From Rhizobium sp. TH135 (GTDB lineage Bacteria > Pseudomonadota > Alphaproteobacteria > Rhizobiales > Rhizobiaceae): DNA of 64,000 nt. Position 1 is the stretch's first letter, and each line of letters begins with the position of its first letter. Made by a program: the position numbers and the translations under genes. The stretch is taken from contig NZ_PKRP01000001.1 in NCBI RefSeq assembly GCF_002855515.1, forward strand, positions 372,001 to 436,000. The letters are read 5' to 3'. Below the pieces are notes generated by a model. It saw only the letters and a program-made list of their open reading frames with translations, searched no databases and was not told where the DNA came from. Of the stretch, positions 10,183 to 19,083 are shown piece after piece.

Positions 10183-10216
10183 AAAAAGGCCAGCCCCCAA
10201 CGGGAGCTGGCCTCTT
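10183..10216 (-). terminator. Rho-independent terminator of the Pro/Thr/Ala-repeat protein gene
   Basis: On the minus strand AGGCCAGCTCCCG pairs with the facing GGGGGCTGGCCT and is followed by TTTTTCGTTT. It lies 18 bases past the stop at 10235. Confidence 0.85.
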
Positions 10217-10234
10217 TAAGTATGCCCTATTGGA

Positions 10235-10603
10235 TTAAGGCGTGGTCGTCGGCGGCGTAGCCGGAGCCGGAGCGGCCGGAGCAGTGTCCGTAGCCGGCGG
10301 CGTGGTCGGAGCCGTATCGGTGGCCGGCGGTGTTGCCGGAGCAGCCGGGGCAGCCGGAGCCGTATCGGTCGCAGGCGGCGTTACCGGAGCGGCAGGCGGC
10401 GTCGCGGGCTCTGCAGGCGCCGTCGTGCTGGTCGCCGGCGTCGTCGCGGTATCGGTGTCTGCGCCTCCGCCGAAGACGAAGAAGGCACCGGCAGCGATGA
10501 CGACAACCAGCAGGACTGCGATGCCCCAGGTTGCGCCACTCGACGTGGTCTGCTGCGTTACATTCGGACGCTGGTCAATGCGTGGATCGGGACGTTGGTC
10601 CAT
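10235..10603 (-). CDS. small membrane-anchored protein with Pro/Thr/Ala repeats
   Basis: A 122-residue protein. Residues 1-25 are hydrophilic and Gln/Pro/Arg-rich (MDQRPDPRID). One transmembrane helix follows at about 26-45 (WGIAVLLVVVIAAGAFFVF), and the remainder is a low-complexity tail with repeats of the type PPATDTAP. The start ATG has a strong AGGAGG site eight bases upstream, which decides it over the longer frame to 10630. The tail probably lies in the periplasm as an extended linker. No enzymatic motif is present. It has its own terminator and no obvious operon partner. Confidence 0.75.
   Translation of the reverse strand: MDQRPDPRIDQRPNVTQQTTSSGATWGIAVLLVVVIAAGAFFVFGGGADTDTATTPATSTTAPAEPATPPAAPVTPPATDTAPAAPAAPATPPATDTAPTTPPATDTAPAAPAPATPPTTTP
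10270..10400 (-). repeat. imperfect tandem repeat inside the Pro/Thr/Ala protein gene
   Basis: Three imperfect copies of a roughly 30-36 base unit centred on GCCGTATCGGTGGCCGGCGG (plus-strand reading) encode the PPATDTAP repeats. Such repeats can expand or contract by replication slippage. Confidence 0.6.
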
Positions 10604-10696
10604 GGTATTTCCTCCTGGATGGGCCGCCAACCGCTATGCGGCTGGCCGCTAGTTCATGTTTTCATGCAAGTCTTGGGTAATCCGTTTGTGGATCGC

Positions 10697-11095
10697 TTAC
10701 TGAACGATGCCGACAACCACATAGGTCTTCGGATCGACGATCACGCGCTGGTTGTTGACCACCGCATAGGCATAGGTCGGATCTTCAGGGATCGTCGTCA
10801 GAACGACTTCCTGCGGAAGAGGCTCACCGACAACCACCTGGCGTTCGATCACGACAGTCTGCGCCGGAACCGGCTGCTGCTGAACATATGTGACGACTTT
10901 CTGCGGCGGCGGATCAATCGCGGTGCCGGCAATCGCGCCGACAACACCACCCACGGCAGCACCAACCGGACCACCGACAATGGCACCCGTGACGGCACCA
11001 CCTGCAGCGCCCGTAACAGTGCCTTCCTGCGCCACAACAGGCGAGGCCACCGCACCAATGACAATGGCTCCAAGAGCAATGATCTTCGTCTTCAT
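10697..11095 (-). CDS. exported small protein with glycine-zipper and DUF1236-like C-terminus
   Basis: A 132-residue protein. It starts with a signal peptide (MKTKIIALGAIVIGAVASPVVAQ, probable cleavage near residue 22), then a glycine-zipper-like stretch (GAAGGAVTGAIVGGPVGAAVGG) that could sit in or against a membrane. A hydrophilic part ends in YAYAVVNNQRVIVDPKTYVVV, which resembles the DUF1236 module found in many small rhizobial periplasmic proteins. No function is known for the module. The ribosome binding site GGAAAGGA precedes the ATG at 11095. The 254 bases upstream hold no gene that I can see. Confidence 0.8.
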   Translation of the reverse strand: MKTKIIALGAIVIGAVASPVVAQEGTVTGAAGGAVTGAIVGGPVGAAVGGVVGAIAGTAIDPPPQKVVTYVQQQPVPAQTVVIERQVVVGEPLPQEVVLTTIPEDPTYAYAVVNNQRVIVDPKTYVVVGIVQ

Positions 11096-11349
11096 GGCTG
11101 GATCCTTTCCGTTGTCTGCCAGTGACGGAAAGAACGGGCATCACAGGAAATTGTTCCACGAGTGCCTATAGCGCCTGTGTTGCAAGCGACTGGAAAAATA
11201 GACAAAATTGAGGCAGGCGTGCAATTTATGGCCTACGCTTTACTTCAAGCTGCAGACGAAGACTTGTAAAGCGGACGAGAATTCAAGTCTCAACGTCAGC
11301 GCTCGTCTTGCTCCTACAGGCGCAGATCCACACGGCCGGCTGGTGGTCA

Positions 11350-12774
11350 TCAACCCCAGCCGACGATGCCCTTGATTTCGAGGAAATCGTGAATGGCCCA
11401 ATCGGCATATTCCCGACCATTGCCTGACTGCTTGTAGCCACCAAAGGGTGCCGCGGTATCCCAGTCCGGGTAGTTGAGATAGACCGAGCCCGCCCGCATG
11501 CGTGCCGCCACCCGCCGCGCATGCTCGACATCCTCCGACTGCACGTATGCCGCCAGGCCATAGACGGTGTCGTTGGCGATCTCGATCGCCTGCTCTTCCG
11601 TCTCGTAGGGCATTATGGACAACACAGGTCCGAAGATCTCTTCCCGCGCAATCGTCATGTCGGGCGTCACATGGCCGAACACGGTCGGGCGAACATAGTA
11701 GCCACGGTTAAGCCCCTCAGGTCTGCCAGGCCCACCGGTGACCAGCAGCGCGCCCTCCTCGATGCCCATTTCGATCAGCCGCTGGATCTTGTTGTACTGG
11801 ACCTCGCTGACCACAGGACCGAGCACGGTATCCTCGGCCTGCGGGTCGCCCACCTTGTGGGTCTCTGCCGCCTGCCTTGCGATCTGCAAGGCCTCGTCAT
11901 GGCGATCAGCGGGCACCAGCATGCGCGTCGGCGCATCGCAGGACTGACCGGAATTGCCGAAACAGCCCTCGACACCTTTGCTGACAGCCGTGACGAGATC
12001 CGCATCCGGCAGGATGATGTTGGCGGACTTGCCGCCGAGTTCTTGGGCCACGCGTTTGACCGTATCCGCCGCCGTCTTGGCAACCACGATGCCGGCGCGC
12101 GTCGAGCCGGTGAAGGAGACCATGTCGACATCGGGATGCCCCGCCATCACCTGGCCCACCTCCGGACCCCGTCCATTGACGAGGTTGAAGACGCCCTCCG
12201 GTGTGCCCGCTGCTTCCATGACCTCCGCAAAGATAAGGCCGGAAATCGGTGCGATTTCGGAGGGCTTCAGAACCACGGTGCAGCCGGCAGCAATTGCCGG
12301 CGCAACCTTGCAGACGATCTGGTTCAGCGGCCAGTTCCACGGCGTGATCAGGGCACAAACCCCGATCGGCTCCCGGACGATGCGGGTCGTGCCGCGCTGC
12401 TGGGAGAATTCGAAGGATTTGAACGCGGCGATGGTCGTTTCGAGATGCGCCCGCCCGGCCCAGGCCTGCGATTCCCGGGCGAAGGCAAGCGGCGCGCCCA
12501 TTTCCCGGCTCACCGCCTGGGCAATATCCTCAAAACGCTCGTTGTAGGCAGCAAGGATGCGCTCAAGTAGAGCCAGCCGCTCGGCCCGATCGGTGACGGA
12601 GAAAGTCGCAAAGGCCCGTTTGGCGGCAGCGACGGCGCGATCGACATCGGCCCGGCTGCCGATCGAGATCGTCGTGAAGGCTTCTTCGGTGGAGGGATCG
12701 ATCACATCGAGAAGCGCCGGCTCCACCGGGTCGACCCACGCACCGTCGATGAAGAACTTAAGATACTTGGACAT
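11350..12774 (-). CDS. NAD(P)-dependent aldehyde dehydrogenase
   Basis: A 474-residue member of the aldehyde dehydrogenase superfamily. Visible landmarks are the cofactor-site segment TPWNWPL at 144-150, KPSEIAP at 170-176, FTGSTRAG at 221-228, the general-base Glu in QELGGKS at residue 245, and the nucleophile Cys in NSGQSCDAPTR at residue 279. All catalytic residues are intact. It oxidises an aldehyde to an acid. The substrate is not certain. The upstream DAO-type oxidoreductase on the same strand, 111 bases away, suggests an aldehyde arising from amine oxidation, but the gap leaves co-transcription open. Confidence 0.93.
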   Translation of the reverse strand: MSKYLKFFIDGAWVDPVEPALLDVIDPSTEEAFTTISIGSRADVDRAVAAAKRAFATFSVTDRAERLALLERILAAYNERFEDIAQAVSREMGAPLAFARESQAWAGRAHLETTIAAFKSFEFSQQRGTTRIVREPIGVCALITPWNWPLNQIVCKVAPAIAAGCTVVLKPSEIAPISGLIFAEVMEAAGTPEGVFNLVNGRGPEVGQVMAGHPDVDMVSFTGSTRAGIVVAKTAADTVKRVAQELGGKSANIILPDADLVTAVSKGVEGCFGNSGQSCDAPTRMLVPADRHDEALQIARQAAETHKVGDPQAEDTVLGPVVSEVQYNKIQRLIEMGIEEGALLVTGGPGRPEGLNRGYYVRPTVFGHVTPDMTIAREEIFGPVLSIMPYETEEQAIEIANDTVYGLAAYVQSEDVEHARRVAARMRAGSVYLNYPDWDTAAPFGGYKQSGNGREYADWAIHDFLEIKGIVGWG

Positions 12775-12885
12775 GCGGGCTCCGACGGAGAAAGGGGTGA
12801 TGCTTCGGCACTATTCGCCACATGCAGGAACTCGGCAAGCACGCAAGGGGATGCGGACCGCCTTTCCCCAACCAGAATGGGGAGA

Positions 12886-14160
12886 TCAGCGTTCCAGGCC
12901 ATCGAGCAACCTGTACCAGGCAACATGGGCAGCAACGCCCAATCGCCTGAATGGGTGCAACGGTATGGCATGAATGGGGGTGATCGGCAGCGGAAGGACG
13001 GAGGGATCGCCACCCGCAAGGTATCGCGCAAGCGGCTCGCCGAGCGATACCATCAGCCCGATGCCGCGCCCCTGGCAACCAGCGGCGATGACGAGGCCGG
13101 GCTCCGGCTCGTGCAGATGCGGCAGATGATCCGACGTCATGGCGACCCGACCGAACCAGCGATGCGAAATCCGGACGCCTGAAAGCATCGGATAGACCCG
13201 GTGCAGCGCCCGCTCCAAATGCGCCCAGTCTTCCTCCGAGCGGGGCTGGCGCATCGGACCGCGACCGCCCAGCACCAGACGCCCATCCGGACTGCGGCGA
13301 TAATAGACGAGTATCCGGCGGCTATCCGAAACCGCCTGGCCACTCGGCAGAACGAGGTCGAACTCCGCCGGCAGCGGCTCGGTGGCGATCTGGAAAGAGT
13401 GAAGCCAGACGAGACTTTGGGCAAGCTTGGGGACGAGCCGACCGGAATAGGCATTCGTCGCGACGAGCACCTTTTTGGCCCGAAGCATACGTCCGCTCGC
13501 GGTCACCACGCGCCAGACGGTCCCGTCACGGACAAGCTCTGTCACCGGATCATGTGTGACGAGCCCCGCGCCGGCCTCCGTCGCGATCCTCGCCAGCTCA
13601 TGCACGAGAGCAAGCGGATTGACGACGCCTGCCCGTCGATCGAGGAAGCCACCACGATAGCCTTCGGCACCGGTCAGCAGCGCGATCTCCGCCGGATTGA
13701 GCAGCGCGACATCGGCCCCTTGCGCGCGCCATTGGCGATTGCGCTGCATGGCCGCCTGCATGGCGGTCTCGGTATGAGCTGCCTGGATCCAGCCGCAGCG
13801 CATGTGGTCGACATCGAGCCCTTCCCGCGCAATTAGGTCGAAGACGGTATCGGCGGTCTTTGCCGCGAACCGCGTCAGCTTCTGCCCCGCCGCCTCACCG
13901 AACAGGGAGATAAGCGTCTCGGGATCCTGCTTCAGCCCCGGGATCACCTGACCGCCATTGACACCCGATGCGCCGGCGCCGATGTCTCCGGCCTCGATCA
14001 CCTGCACCGACAAGCCCGCCCGTGCAGCATGAAATGCGGTCGACAGCCCCTGATAACCCGCACCGACGACCACGAGGTCGACGGCATCATCGGCAAACCG
14101 ACAGACGATCGGTGAAACGGGTCGTCGCCACACAGGCGAGACCGTTACGGGGGACTGCAT
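12886..14160 (-). CDS. DAO-family FAD-dependent oxidoreductase (PuuB/OrdL-like)
   Basis: A 424-residue flavoprotein of the D-amino-acid-oxidase fold. The dinucleotide-binding motif VVVGAGYQGLSTAFHAARAG lies around residues 30-50, followed by VIEAGDIGAGASGVNGGQV, which matches the gamma-glutamylputrescine oxidase/OrdL type, and a C-terminal FAD contact (GCQGRGIGLMVSLG). Such enzymes oxidise secondary or primary amines and pass the aldehyde to a dehydrogenase, which fits the aldehyde dehydrogenase gene just downstream. ATG 14160 is preferred; the longer frame to 14229 lacks a good ribosome binding site. An alternative reading is a sarcosine-oxidase-like enzyme. Confidence 0.85.
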   Translation of the reverse strand: MQSPVTVSPVWRRPVSPIVCRFADDAVDLVVVGAGYQGLSTAFHAARAGLSVQVIEAGDIGAGASGVNGGQVIPGLKQDPETLISLFGEAAGQKLTRFAAKTADTVFDLIAREGLDVDHMRCGWIQAAHTETAMQAAMQRNRQWRAQGADVALLNPAEIALLTGAEGYRGGFLDRRAGVVNPLALVHELARIATEAGAGLVTHDPVTELVRDGTVWRVVTASGRMLRAKKVLVATNAYSGRLVPKLAQSLVWLHSFQIATEPLPAEFDLVLPSGQAVSDSRRILVYYRRSPDGRLVLGGRGPMRQPRSEEDWAHLERALHRVYPMLSGVRISHRWFGRVAMTSDHLPHLHEPEPGLVIAAGCQGRGIGLMVSLGEPLARYLAGGDPSVLPLPITPIHAIPLHPFRRLGVAAHVAWYRLLDGLER

Positions 14161-14315
14161 GAAGCTTAGACCTGCGTCGCGATTAAAAAGATCGGCACGC
14201 AATCTGCATGGCGTCACCGAAATAGACAATAAACGTCAGGCTGTATTTTGGCGCAACGGTAGAATGATGATCTCCTTACTTAAGAAGAACAAGAATAAGA
14301 CTTTATGAAGAGACG

Positions 14316-15008
14316 CTAGGGTGTTTCGGGCAATTGCCAATCAATGGCGTTTCTGCCCTGTGAAACGAGATATTCGTTCGCCTGGGAGAAATGCCGGGAA
14401 CCGAAGAAGCCGTTATGCGCTGACAGAGGCGAAGGATGTGGCGCCTTGAGCACCAGATGCCGCGACCGGTCGACAAAGGCCGCCTTCTTCTGCGCGTAGG
14501 ATCCCCAGAGCATGAAGACGACATGCTCGCACTCCTCGTTGACCGCGCGGATCACCGCATCGGTGAACTGCTCCCAGCCTTGCCCCTGATGCGAGGCGGC
14601 TCGCGCTTCTTCAACCGTCAGCACGCTGTTGAGCAGCAGTACGCCCTGCCTTGCCCAATGTTCGAGAAAGCCATGCCGGGCCGGCGGAATGCCCAGATCG
14701 GTCTGCATCTCCTTGTAGATGTTCACCAGCGAGGGCGGAATGCGCACGCCGGGCTGCACGCTGAAGCACAAGCCATGCGCCTGCCCTGCCCCGTGATAGG
14801 GATCCTGACCGAGGATGACGACCTTCACCTCATCGAGGGGCGTTAGATCGAGTGCGCGAAAATACTCAGACCCTTTCGGAAAGATCTGCTTGCCGTCAGC
14901 CTTCTCCCGCTGCAGGAAGGCCTTGAGCTCGCCCATATAAGGACGGCTGAACTCCGCACCCAGCACCGCTTTCCAGCTGTCTTCGAGCCTGACTTCCGCA
15001 TCCGCCAT
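14316..15008 (-). CDS. ung: uracil-DNA glycosylase, family 1
   Basis: A 230-residue protein of normal UNG length. The water-activating motif GQDPYH lies at residues 67-72 (Asp69 catalytic), and the minor-groove loop motif HPSPLS with the catalytic His lies near the C-terminus, followed by [12 protein letters not shown]. It removes uracil from DNA, starting base-excision repair. The start ATG at 15008 lies in the divergent region with the gene at 15107. Confidence 0.97.
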   Translation of the reverse strand: MADAEVRLEDSWKAVLGAEFSRPYMGELKAFLQREKADGKQIFPKGSEYFRALDLTPLDEVKVVILGQDPYHGAGQAHGLCFSVQPGVRIPPSLVNIYKEMQTDLGIPPARHGFLEHWARQGVLLLNSVLTVEEARAASHQGQGWEQFTDAVIRAVNEECEHVVFMLWGSYAQKKAAFVDRSRHLVLKAPHPSPLSAHNGFFGSRHFSQANEYLVSQGRNAIDWQLPETP

Positions 15009-15106
15009 TGCCGCTGCTCCGCGTTCTCGCTTACATGGATGCGGACGATAGAAGCTGCAGGCCGGGATCTGTCAACCTTGAGACAAACGGAGCACACAAG
15101 AGAACC

Positions 15107-15466
15107 GTGAAGCCCTTCCTCAGACTGTGGCGCCGTCACCGCATCCTCACCTCCGCCTTCCTGCTGGCCATGGCGCTTGCGCTCTTCTTCGCCGGACGGA
15201 CGATCTTCTTTGTCGCCTACTGGAGCGATCCGGCCCGCCAGGACCTGCCGCCCGAACCCTGGATGACGATCGGCTATGTCGCCCATTCCTGGCATGTGCC
15301 CGTCGAGAAGCTCGCCCGCGACCTCGACCTGCCGCCACCGCCAAAGGATGGCCCGCGCCCCTCACTGGAGCGGCTGGCCGAAGACCGTGGCCAGGACTTC
15401 GACGAGTTCAAGGCGGAGATCGAGGCCTCCCTTGCAGAGCTCCGCCGTCTGGGTCCGCCGAAATGA
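15107..15466 (+). CDS. small membrane-anchored protein of unknown function, upstream of DedA
   Basis: A 119-residue protein if the GTG at 15107 is used. It has a basic N-terminus (VKPFLRLWRRHR), one transmembrane helix at about residues 14-35, then a soluble part with conserved-looking aromatic and acidic residues (PEPWMTIGYVAHSWHVP) and a C-terminal helix rich in Glu and Leu. The frame is open from 15008, but that start overlaps ung and would place a hydrophilic tail before the helix. Its stop overlaps the DedA start by four bases (ATGA), so the two are coupled and probably work in the same membrane process. Confidence 0.72.
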   Translation: MKPFLRLWRRHRILTSAFLLAMALALFFAGRTIFFVAYWSDPARQDLPPEPWMTIGYVAHSWHVPVEKLARDLDLPPPPKDGPRPSLERLAEDRGQDFDEFKAEIEASLAELRRLGPPK

Positions 15467-16062
15467 CCCTGACGGAGACGCTGCTCGCGTCGCTTCCATC
15501 CTATGGGCTCTCGCTGCTCGGCATTGTCGTCTGCGTGAGCTGCCTCGGCGCGCCACTGCCCGCCTCGATCGTCATGATGCTCATGGGCGCGCTTGCCGCC
15601 GCCGGCGACTTCACCCTTTGGATCGTCATCGCCGTGGCACTGGCCTGCGCTGTCGGCGGCGACCAGCTCGGCTATATCCTCGGCCGCACAGCCGGGCGGC
15701 GACTGGTGCCGATCGTCGCCCGCAATCCTGCGCGCCGAAAGGCGATCGAGCGGGCGGAACGGGAAATGGACGAGCGCGGCAATGTCGCGGTCTTTCTCAC
15801 GCGCTGGCTTCTGTCGCCGCTCGGCCCCTATCTCAACCTGATGGCGGGGGCCTCCGGTTTTTCGTGGGTGCGCTTCACGCTGGCCAGCATCCTCGGAGAA
15901 GCCGTCTGGGTCGGCCTCTATACTGGCCTCGGCGCCACCTTCAGCGACAGCGTCACCCAGATCGCCGAGATCAGCGGCAGCATCAGCGGCTTTCTGGCGG
16001 CCGGCGCGGTCGCCGCGATCCTCGGCTACAAGCTGCTGCAGGCCGTGAGAGCCAAGGACTGA
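15463..16062 (+). CDS. DedA-family (SNARE-associated/VTT) membrane protein
   Basis: A 199-residue membrane protein. It shows the family features: an N-terminal hydrophobic segment, a GAPLPASIVMMLMGALAA re-entrant-like stretch, the GDQLGYILGRTAGRR motif, then FLTRWLLSPLGPYLNLMAGASGFSW, followed by two further helices. DedA proteins are flippase-like transporters of phospholipid or undecaprenyl phosphate. It is coupled to the upstream small membrane protein, and a glycolipid-type glycosyltransferase gene starts 83 bases downstream, so a lipid-handling context is likely. Confidence 0.9.
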   Translation: MTLTETLLASLPSYGLSLLGIVVCVSCLGAPLPASIVMMLMGALAAAGDFTLWIVIAVALACAVGGDQLGYILGRTAGRRLVPIVARNPARRKAIERAEREMDERGNVAVFLTRWLLSPLGPYLNLMAGASGFSWVRFTLASILGEAVWVGLYTGLGATFSDSVTQIAEISGSISGFLAAGAVAAILGYKLLQAVRAKD

Positions 16063-16145
16063 CGATCCCGCGGCGTCCGAATACTGGGCTTCGCCGAACT
16101 GTCACACAGCGGTGCTATCCGGAACGGAAAATCCGGAGACTCGCC

Positions 16146-17336
16146 ATGACATTTCTGATCTGGTTCGCAGCGATCGCGCTTCTGGTTCAACTTGCAAGCA
16201 TCGCCTTCGTCATCTCCGTCAAGCAGCGCCACCGCAATAGCGAGAAGACGCCGTCACCCCGTCCGCCGGTCACGCTGATCCGCCCGGTCTGTGGCCTGGA
16301 AAACAATCTCGAGCGCTGCCTCGCCTCATCCTTTCGCCTCGACTGGCCCACATACGAAATCCTCTTCTGCGTCGCCAAGGCGGATGATCCCGCGGCGTCG
16401 CTTGTGCGCCGCCTGATGGCCGAACATCCGCAGACGCAGGCGCGGCTCCTGGTCGGCGAAGACCTGTTCAGCGCTAATCCGAAGCTGAACAACGTGGTCA
16501 AGGGCTGGCGCTCCGCCCGCCATGACTGGATCGTCATGACCGACAGCAACGTGCTGATGCCATCAGACATTTTCGAGAAGATGATGGCGCGCTGGGACGG
16601 CCAGACCGGCCTCGTCTGCTCGCCACCGGCCGGTACCGAGCCGGAAAACTTCGGCGCCTGCCTCGAAAGCGCCTGGCTCGACAGTTTCCAGGCCCGCTGG
16701 CAGCTCTTTGCCGATGCCCTCGGCTTCGGCTTTGCGCAAGGCAAGTCGATGCTCTTCAATCGTCAGCTGATCACCAAGCTCGGAGGCTTTGAGCGCCTCG
16801 GCGACGAGGTCGCCGAAGACGCCGCTGCCACGCTTCTGATCCGCAGTGCGGGTCTCAAGGTCCGGCTCGTGCATGAGCCCTTCCCGCAGCCGCTGGGCGC
16901 CCGCAAGATCACGCCCGTCTGGAAGCGGCAGCTGCGCTGGGCACGCCTGCGCCGTGCCTCTTTCCCGCTTTACTTCCTGCCGGAGATCTTCACCGGTGCC
17001 GCCCTGCCCGCAGCCGCGACGATCGCGCTTTCCGCAATCGGCCTTCTGCCGCCGCTCGCTCCGCTTGCCTATCTTGCTCTCTGGTATGCCGGCGAACTCG
17101 TACTCGCCCGGGCCTATGGCTGGCCAGGCGGCTGGCGCATGCTGCCGACCATGGTCACCCGCGATCTGCTGTTGCCGGTCCTCTTCATCGCCGCCTGGTT
17201 CGGCAGTGGCTTCGAATGGCGCGGCAATGCGATGACGGTTGCGGACAACGACAATGGCCGCACCGCCCGTCTGCGCCAGGCTGTGGCCCGCACCCGCGAC
17301 AAGGCGCGCGCGCTCGTCGCCGCCCGGAGCCACTGA
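16146..17336 (+). CDS. GT21-like glycolipid glycosyltransferase (ceramide/diacylglycerol type)
   Basis: A 396-residue protein with an N-terminal membrane helix (residues 1-23), a GT-A catalytic domain, and two or more C-terminal membrane helices. The hallmark order D, D, D, Q-x-x-R-W of GT21 is present: VAKADDP, MTDSNVLMP, GDEVAEDAA and RQLRWARLRR. Ceramide glucosyltransferases share this layout; homologues in Agrobacterium and Mesorhizobium have been described as processive lipid galactosyl/glucosyltransferases, so diacylglycerol or ceramide is the likely acceptor. ATG 16146 has a GGAG eight bases upstream; the much longer frame from 15276 is a shadow of the DedA gene. Confidence 0.88.
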   Translation: MTFLIWFAAIALLVQLASIAFVISVKQRHRNSEKTPSPRPPVTLIRPVCGLENNLERCLASSFRLDWPTYEILFCVAKADDPAASLVRRLMAEHPQTQARLLVGEDLFSANPKLNNVVKGWRSARHDWIVMTDSNVLMPSDIFEKMMARWDGQTGLVCSPPAGTEPENFGACLESAWLDSFQARWQLFADALGFGFAQGKSMLFNRQLITKLGGFERLGDEVAEDAAATLLIRSAGLKVRLVHEPFPQPLGARKITPVWKRQLRWARLRRASFPLYFLPEIFTGAALPAAATIALSAIGLLPPLAPLAYLALWYAGELVLARAYGWPGGWRMLPTMVTRDLLLPVLFIAAWFGSGFEWRGNAMTVADNDNGRTARLRQAVARTRDKARALVAARSH

Positions 17337-17352
17337 ACCTCGCCTTCCCACG

Positions 17353-17391
17353 AAAAAGCGGGCAGGACCGCTCGTCGCGATCGCTGCCCGC
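17353..17391 (-). terminator. Rho-independent terminator of the GMC oxidoreductase gene
   Basis: On the minus strand GCGGGCAG and CTGCCCGC pair across an 18-base loop and are followed by TTTTTCG. It lies 22 bases past the stop at 17414. Confidence 0.75.
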
Positions 17392-17413
17392 AGGAGGGAG
17401 GTAGTCTTGCCGC

Positions 17414-18985
17414 TCAGATCGTGCCTTGGCCCATCTGTTCGGCGATGTAATCCGCCTGGCGGATCGCAAGAGAAACGATCGTCAGGGTCGGATTCTCGGC
17501 TGCTCCGGTGGTGAACTGGCTGCCATCGGAGACGAAGAGGTTGCTGATGTCGTGGGTCTGGCCCCACTTGTTGACCACACCATCCTGCGCCTTCTCGCTC
17601 ATGCGGTTGGTGCCAAGATTGTGGGTCGACGGATAAGGCGGCGTCGGGAAGGCGCGGGTTGCCCCGACCGCCTCGTAGATTGCCACACCCTGCTTGTAGG
17701 CATGGTTGCGCATCGCCTCGTCGTTCGGGTGGTCGGTGAACCAGACATCCGGGATCGGCATCCCGTATTTGTCCTTCAGCTCGGCATGCAGCTTCACCGC
17801 ATTCTGCTCCTGCGGCATGTCTTCACCGACGATCCAGAGACCGGCCATATTCGCGTAGTTGTCGAGCGCCGAGGTAAACGAACGGCCCCAGCCGCCTGGG
17901 TCGAGGAAGGCCGCCATGAAGGGCAGACCAAGTGCGAGCGTTTCCAGCTCGTAGCCACCGACGAAACCGCGCGACGGATCGTGACGGGCTTCGTCGCGGA
18001 TAATGCCGGCCATGGTCGTGCCGCGGTAGAAGTGCACCGGCTTGTCGAAGACGGCATAGACCGAACCCGTGGTATGGCGCATGTAGTTCTTGCCGACCTG
18101 GCCGGAGGAATTGGCAAGACCATCCGGGAACTTCGACGAGGCGGAGTTCAGAAGCAGGCGCGGGCTTTCGATCGAGTTGCCTGCAACGCAGACGATGCGC
18201 GCCTTCTGGCTCTTCATGTTGCCGTCCTTGTCGGCATAGACGACGGCATTTACCTTGCCATTGGCGTCATGCTCGATCTTGATGACATGCGACTGCGGAC
18301 GTACTTCCAGTTTACCGGTCGCTTCGCCCTTCGGGATTTCCGTGTAGAGCGTCGACCACTTGGCGCCCCATTTACAGCCCTGGAAGCAGAAGCCGGTCTG
18401 CTGACAGCTCATGCGATCATCGCGATCGGCCGAGTTGATCGCCATGTTGCCGGTATGACATTCCTTGTAGCCGAGCTTGTCGGCACCGGCTTTCAGGATC
18501 TTGAAGTTGTTGTTGCCAGGCAGCCCTTCGATGCCGTTGGTACGGGTCACGCCCATCTTGTCTTCGGCCTTGGCATAGTAAGGCTCGAGATCGGCGAGCG
18601 TGATCGGCCAATCGAGAAGGTTCGCACCCTCGACCTTGCCGTAATGGGTCAGCGTCTTGAACTCGTGCTCCTGGAAGCGCAGCGACGCGCCCGCCCAGTG
18701 GGTCGTGGTGCCGCCGACCGCCTTGACGATCCAGGCCGGCAGGTTGGGGAAGTCTTTCGACACCCGCCAGCCACCGCCGGTCGTGCGATGATCGAGCCAG
18801 GCGAGCTGGGCGAAACTGTCCCACTCGTCGTTGATGAATTCCTCGTGTTCGATGCGGGCACCGGCTTCGAGCACGACCACGTCGATGCCCTTCTGGGCAA
18901 GCTCGTTGGCGAGCGTGCCGCCACCTGCACCGGAACCGATGATGACGACCACGCTGTCGTCGTTGAGATCATAGGGCGCTGCCAT
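17414..18985 (-). CDS. GMC-family FAD-dependent dehydrogenase, catalytic subunit
   Basis: A 523-residue GMC oxidoreductase. The FAD motif GSGAGGGTLANELAQKG sits at about residues 17-33, VGGTTTHWAGASLRF at about 90, and the C-terminal FAD and active-site region includes THNLGTNRMS and AAENPTLTIVSLAIRQ. A Cys-rich segment (MSCQQTGFCFQGCKWGAKW) near residues 190-210 is typical of membrane-associated sugar or alcohol dehydrogenases with a separate small subunit. It has no signal peptide; the Tat signal on the upstream small subunit may carry it across the membrane. Candidates are a glucoside 3-dehydrogenase or a gluconate-type dehydrogenase. No cytochrome c subunit gene lies beside it. Confidence 0.9.
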   Translation of the reverse strand: MAAPYDLNDDSVVVIIGSGAGGGTLANELAQKGIDVVVLEAGARIEHEEFINDEWDSFAQLAWLDHRTTGGGWRVSKDFPNLPAWIVKAVGGTTTHWAGASLRFQEHEFKTLTHYGKVEGANLLDWPITLADLEPYYAKAEDKMGVTRTNGIEGLPGNNNFKILKAGADKLGYKECHTGNMAINSADRDDRMSCQQTGFCFQGCKWGAKWSTLYTEIPKGEATGKLEVRPQSHVIKIEHDANGKVNAVVYADKDGNMKSQKARIVCVAGNSIESPRLLLNSASSKFPDGLANSSGQVGKNYMRHTTGSVYAVFDKPVHFYRGTTMAGIIRDEARHDPSRGFVGGYELETLALGLPFMAAFLDPGGWGRSFTSALDNYANMAGLWIVGEDMPQEQNAVKLHAELKDKYGMPIPDVWFTDHPNDEAMRNHAYKQGVAIYEAVGATRAFPTPPYPSTHNLGTNRMSEKAQDGVVNKWGQTHDISNLFVSDGSQFTTGAAENPTLTIVSLAIRQADYIAEQMGQGTI

Positions 18986-19083
18986 GTTTTCCTCCCGGGA
19001 AATCGGTCAATTTGGGTAAGCGCCGCCGTTCCCATCCGCGATGGGCCTCCTTCCGGCGACGATGAATGCGTGTCTGGGGTAGC

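Noticed and set aside
10270..10400. possible CRISPR-like repeat
   Set aside because: The repeats are directly adjacent, imperfect, in frame within a gene and lack unique spacers; no cas genes are present.
15276..16145. the long plus-strand frame running into the GT21-like gene from 15276
   Set aside because: The first 290 residues are out of frame with the DedA gene and look like an Arg-rich shadow; a proper ATG with ribosome binding site lies at 16146.
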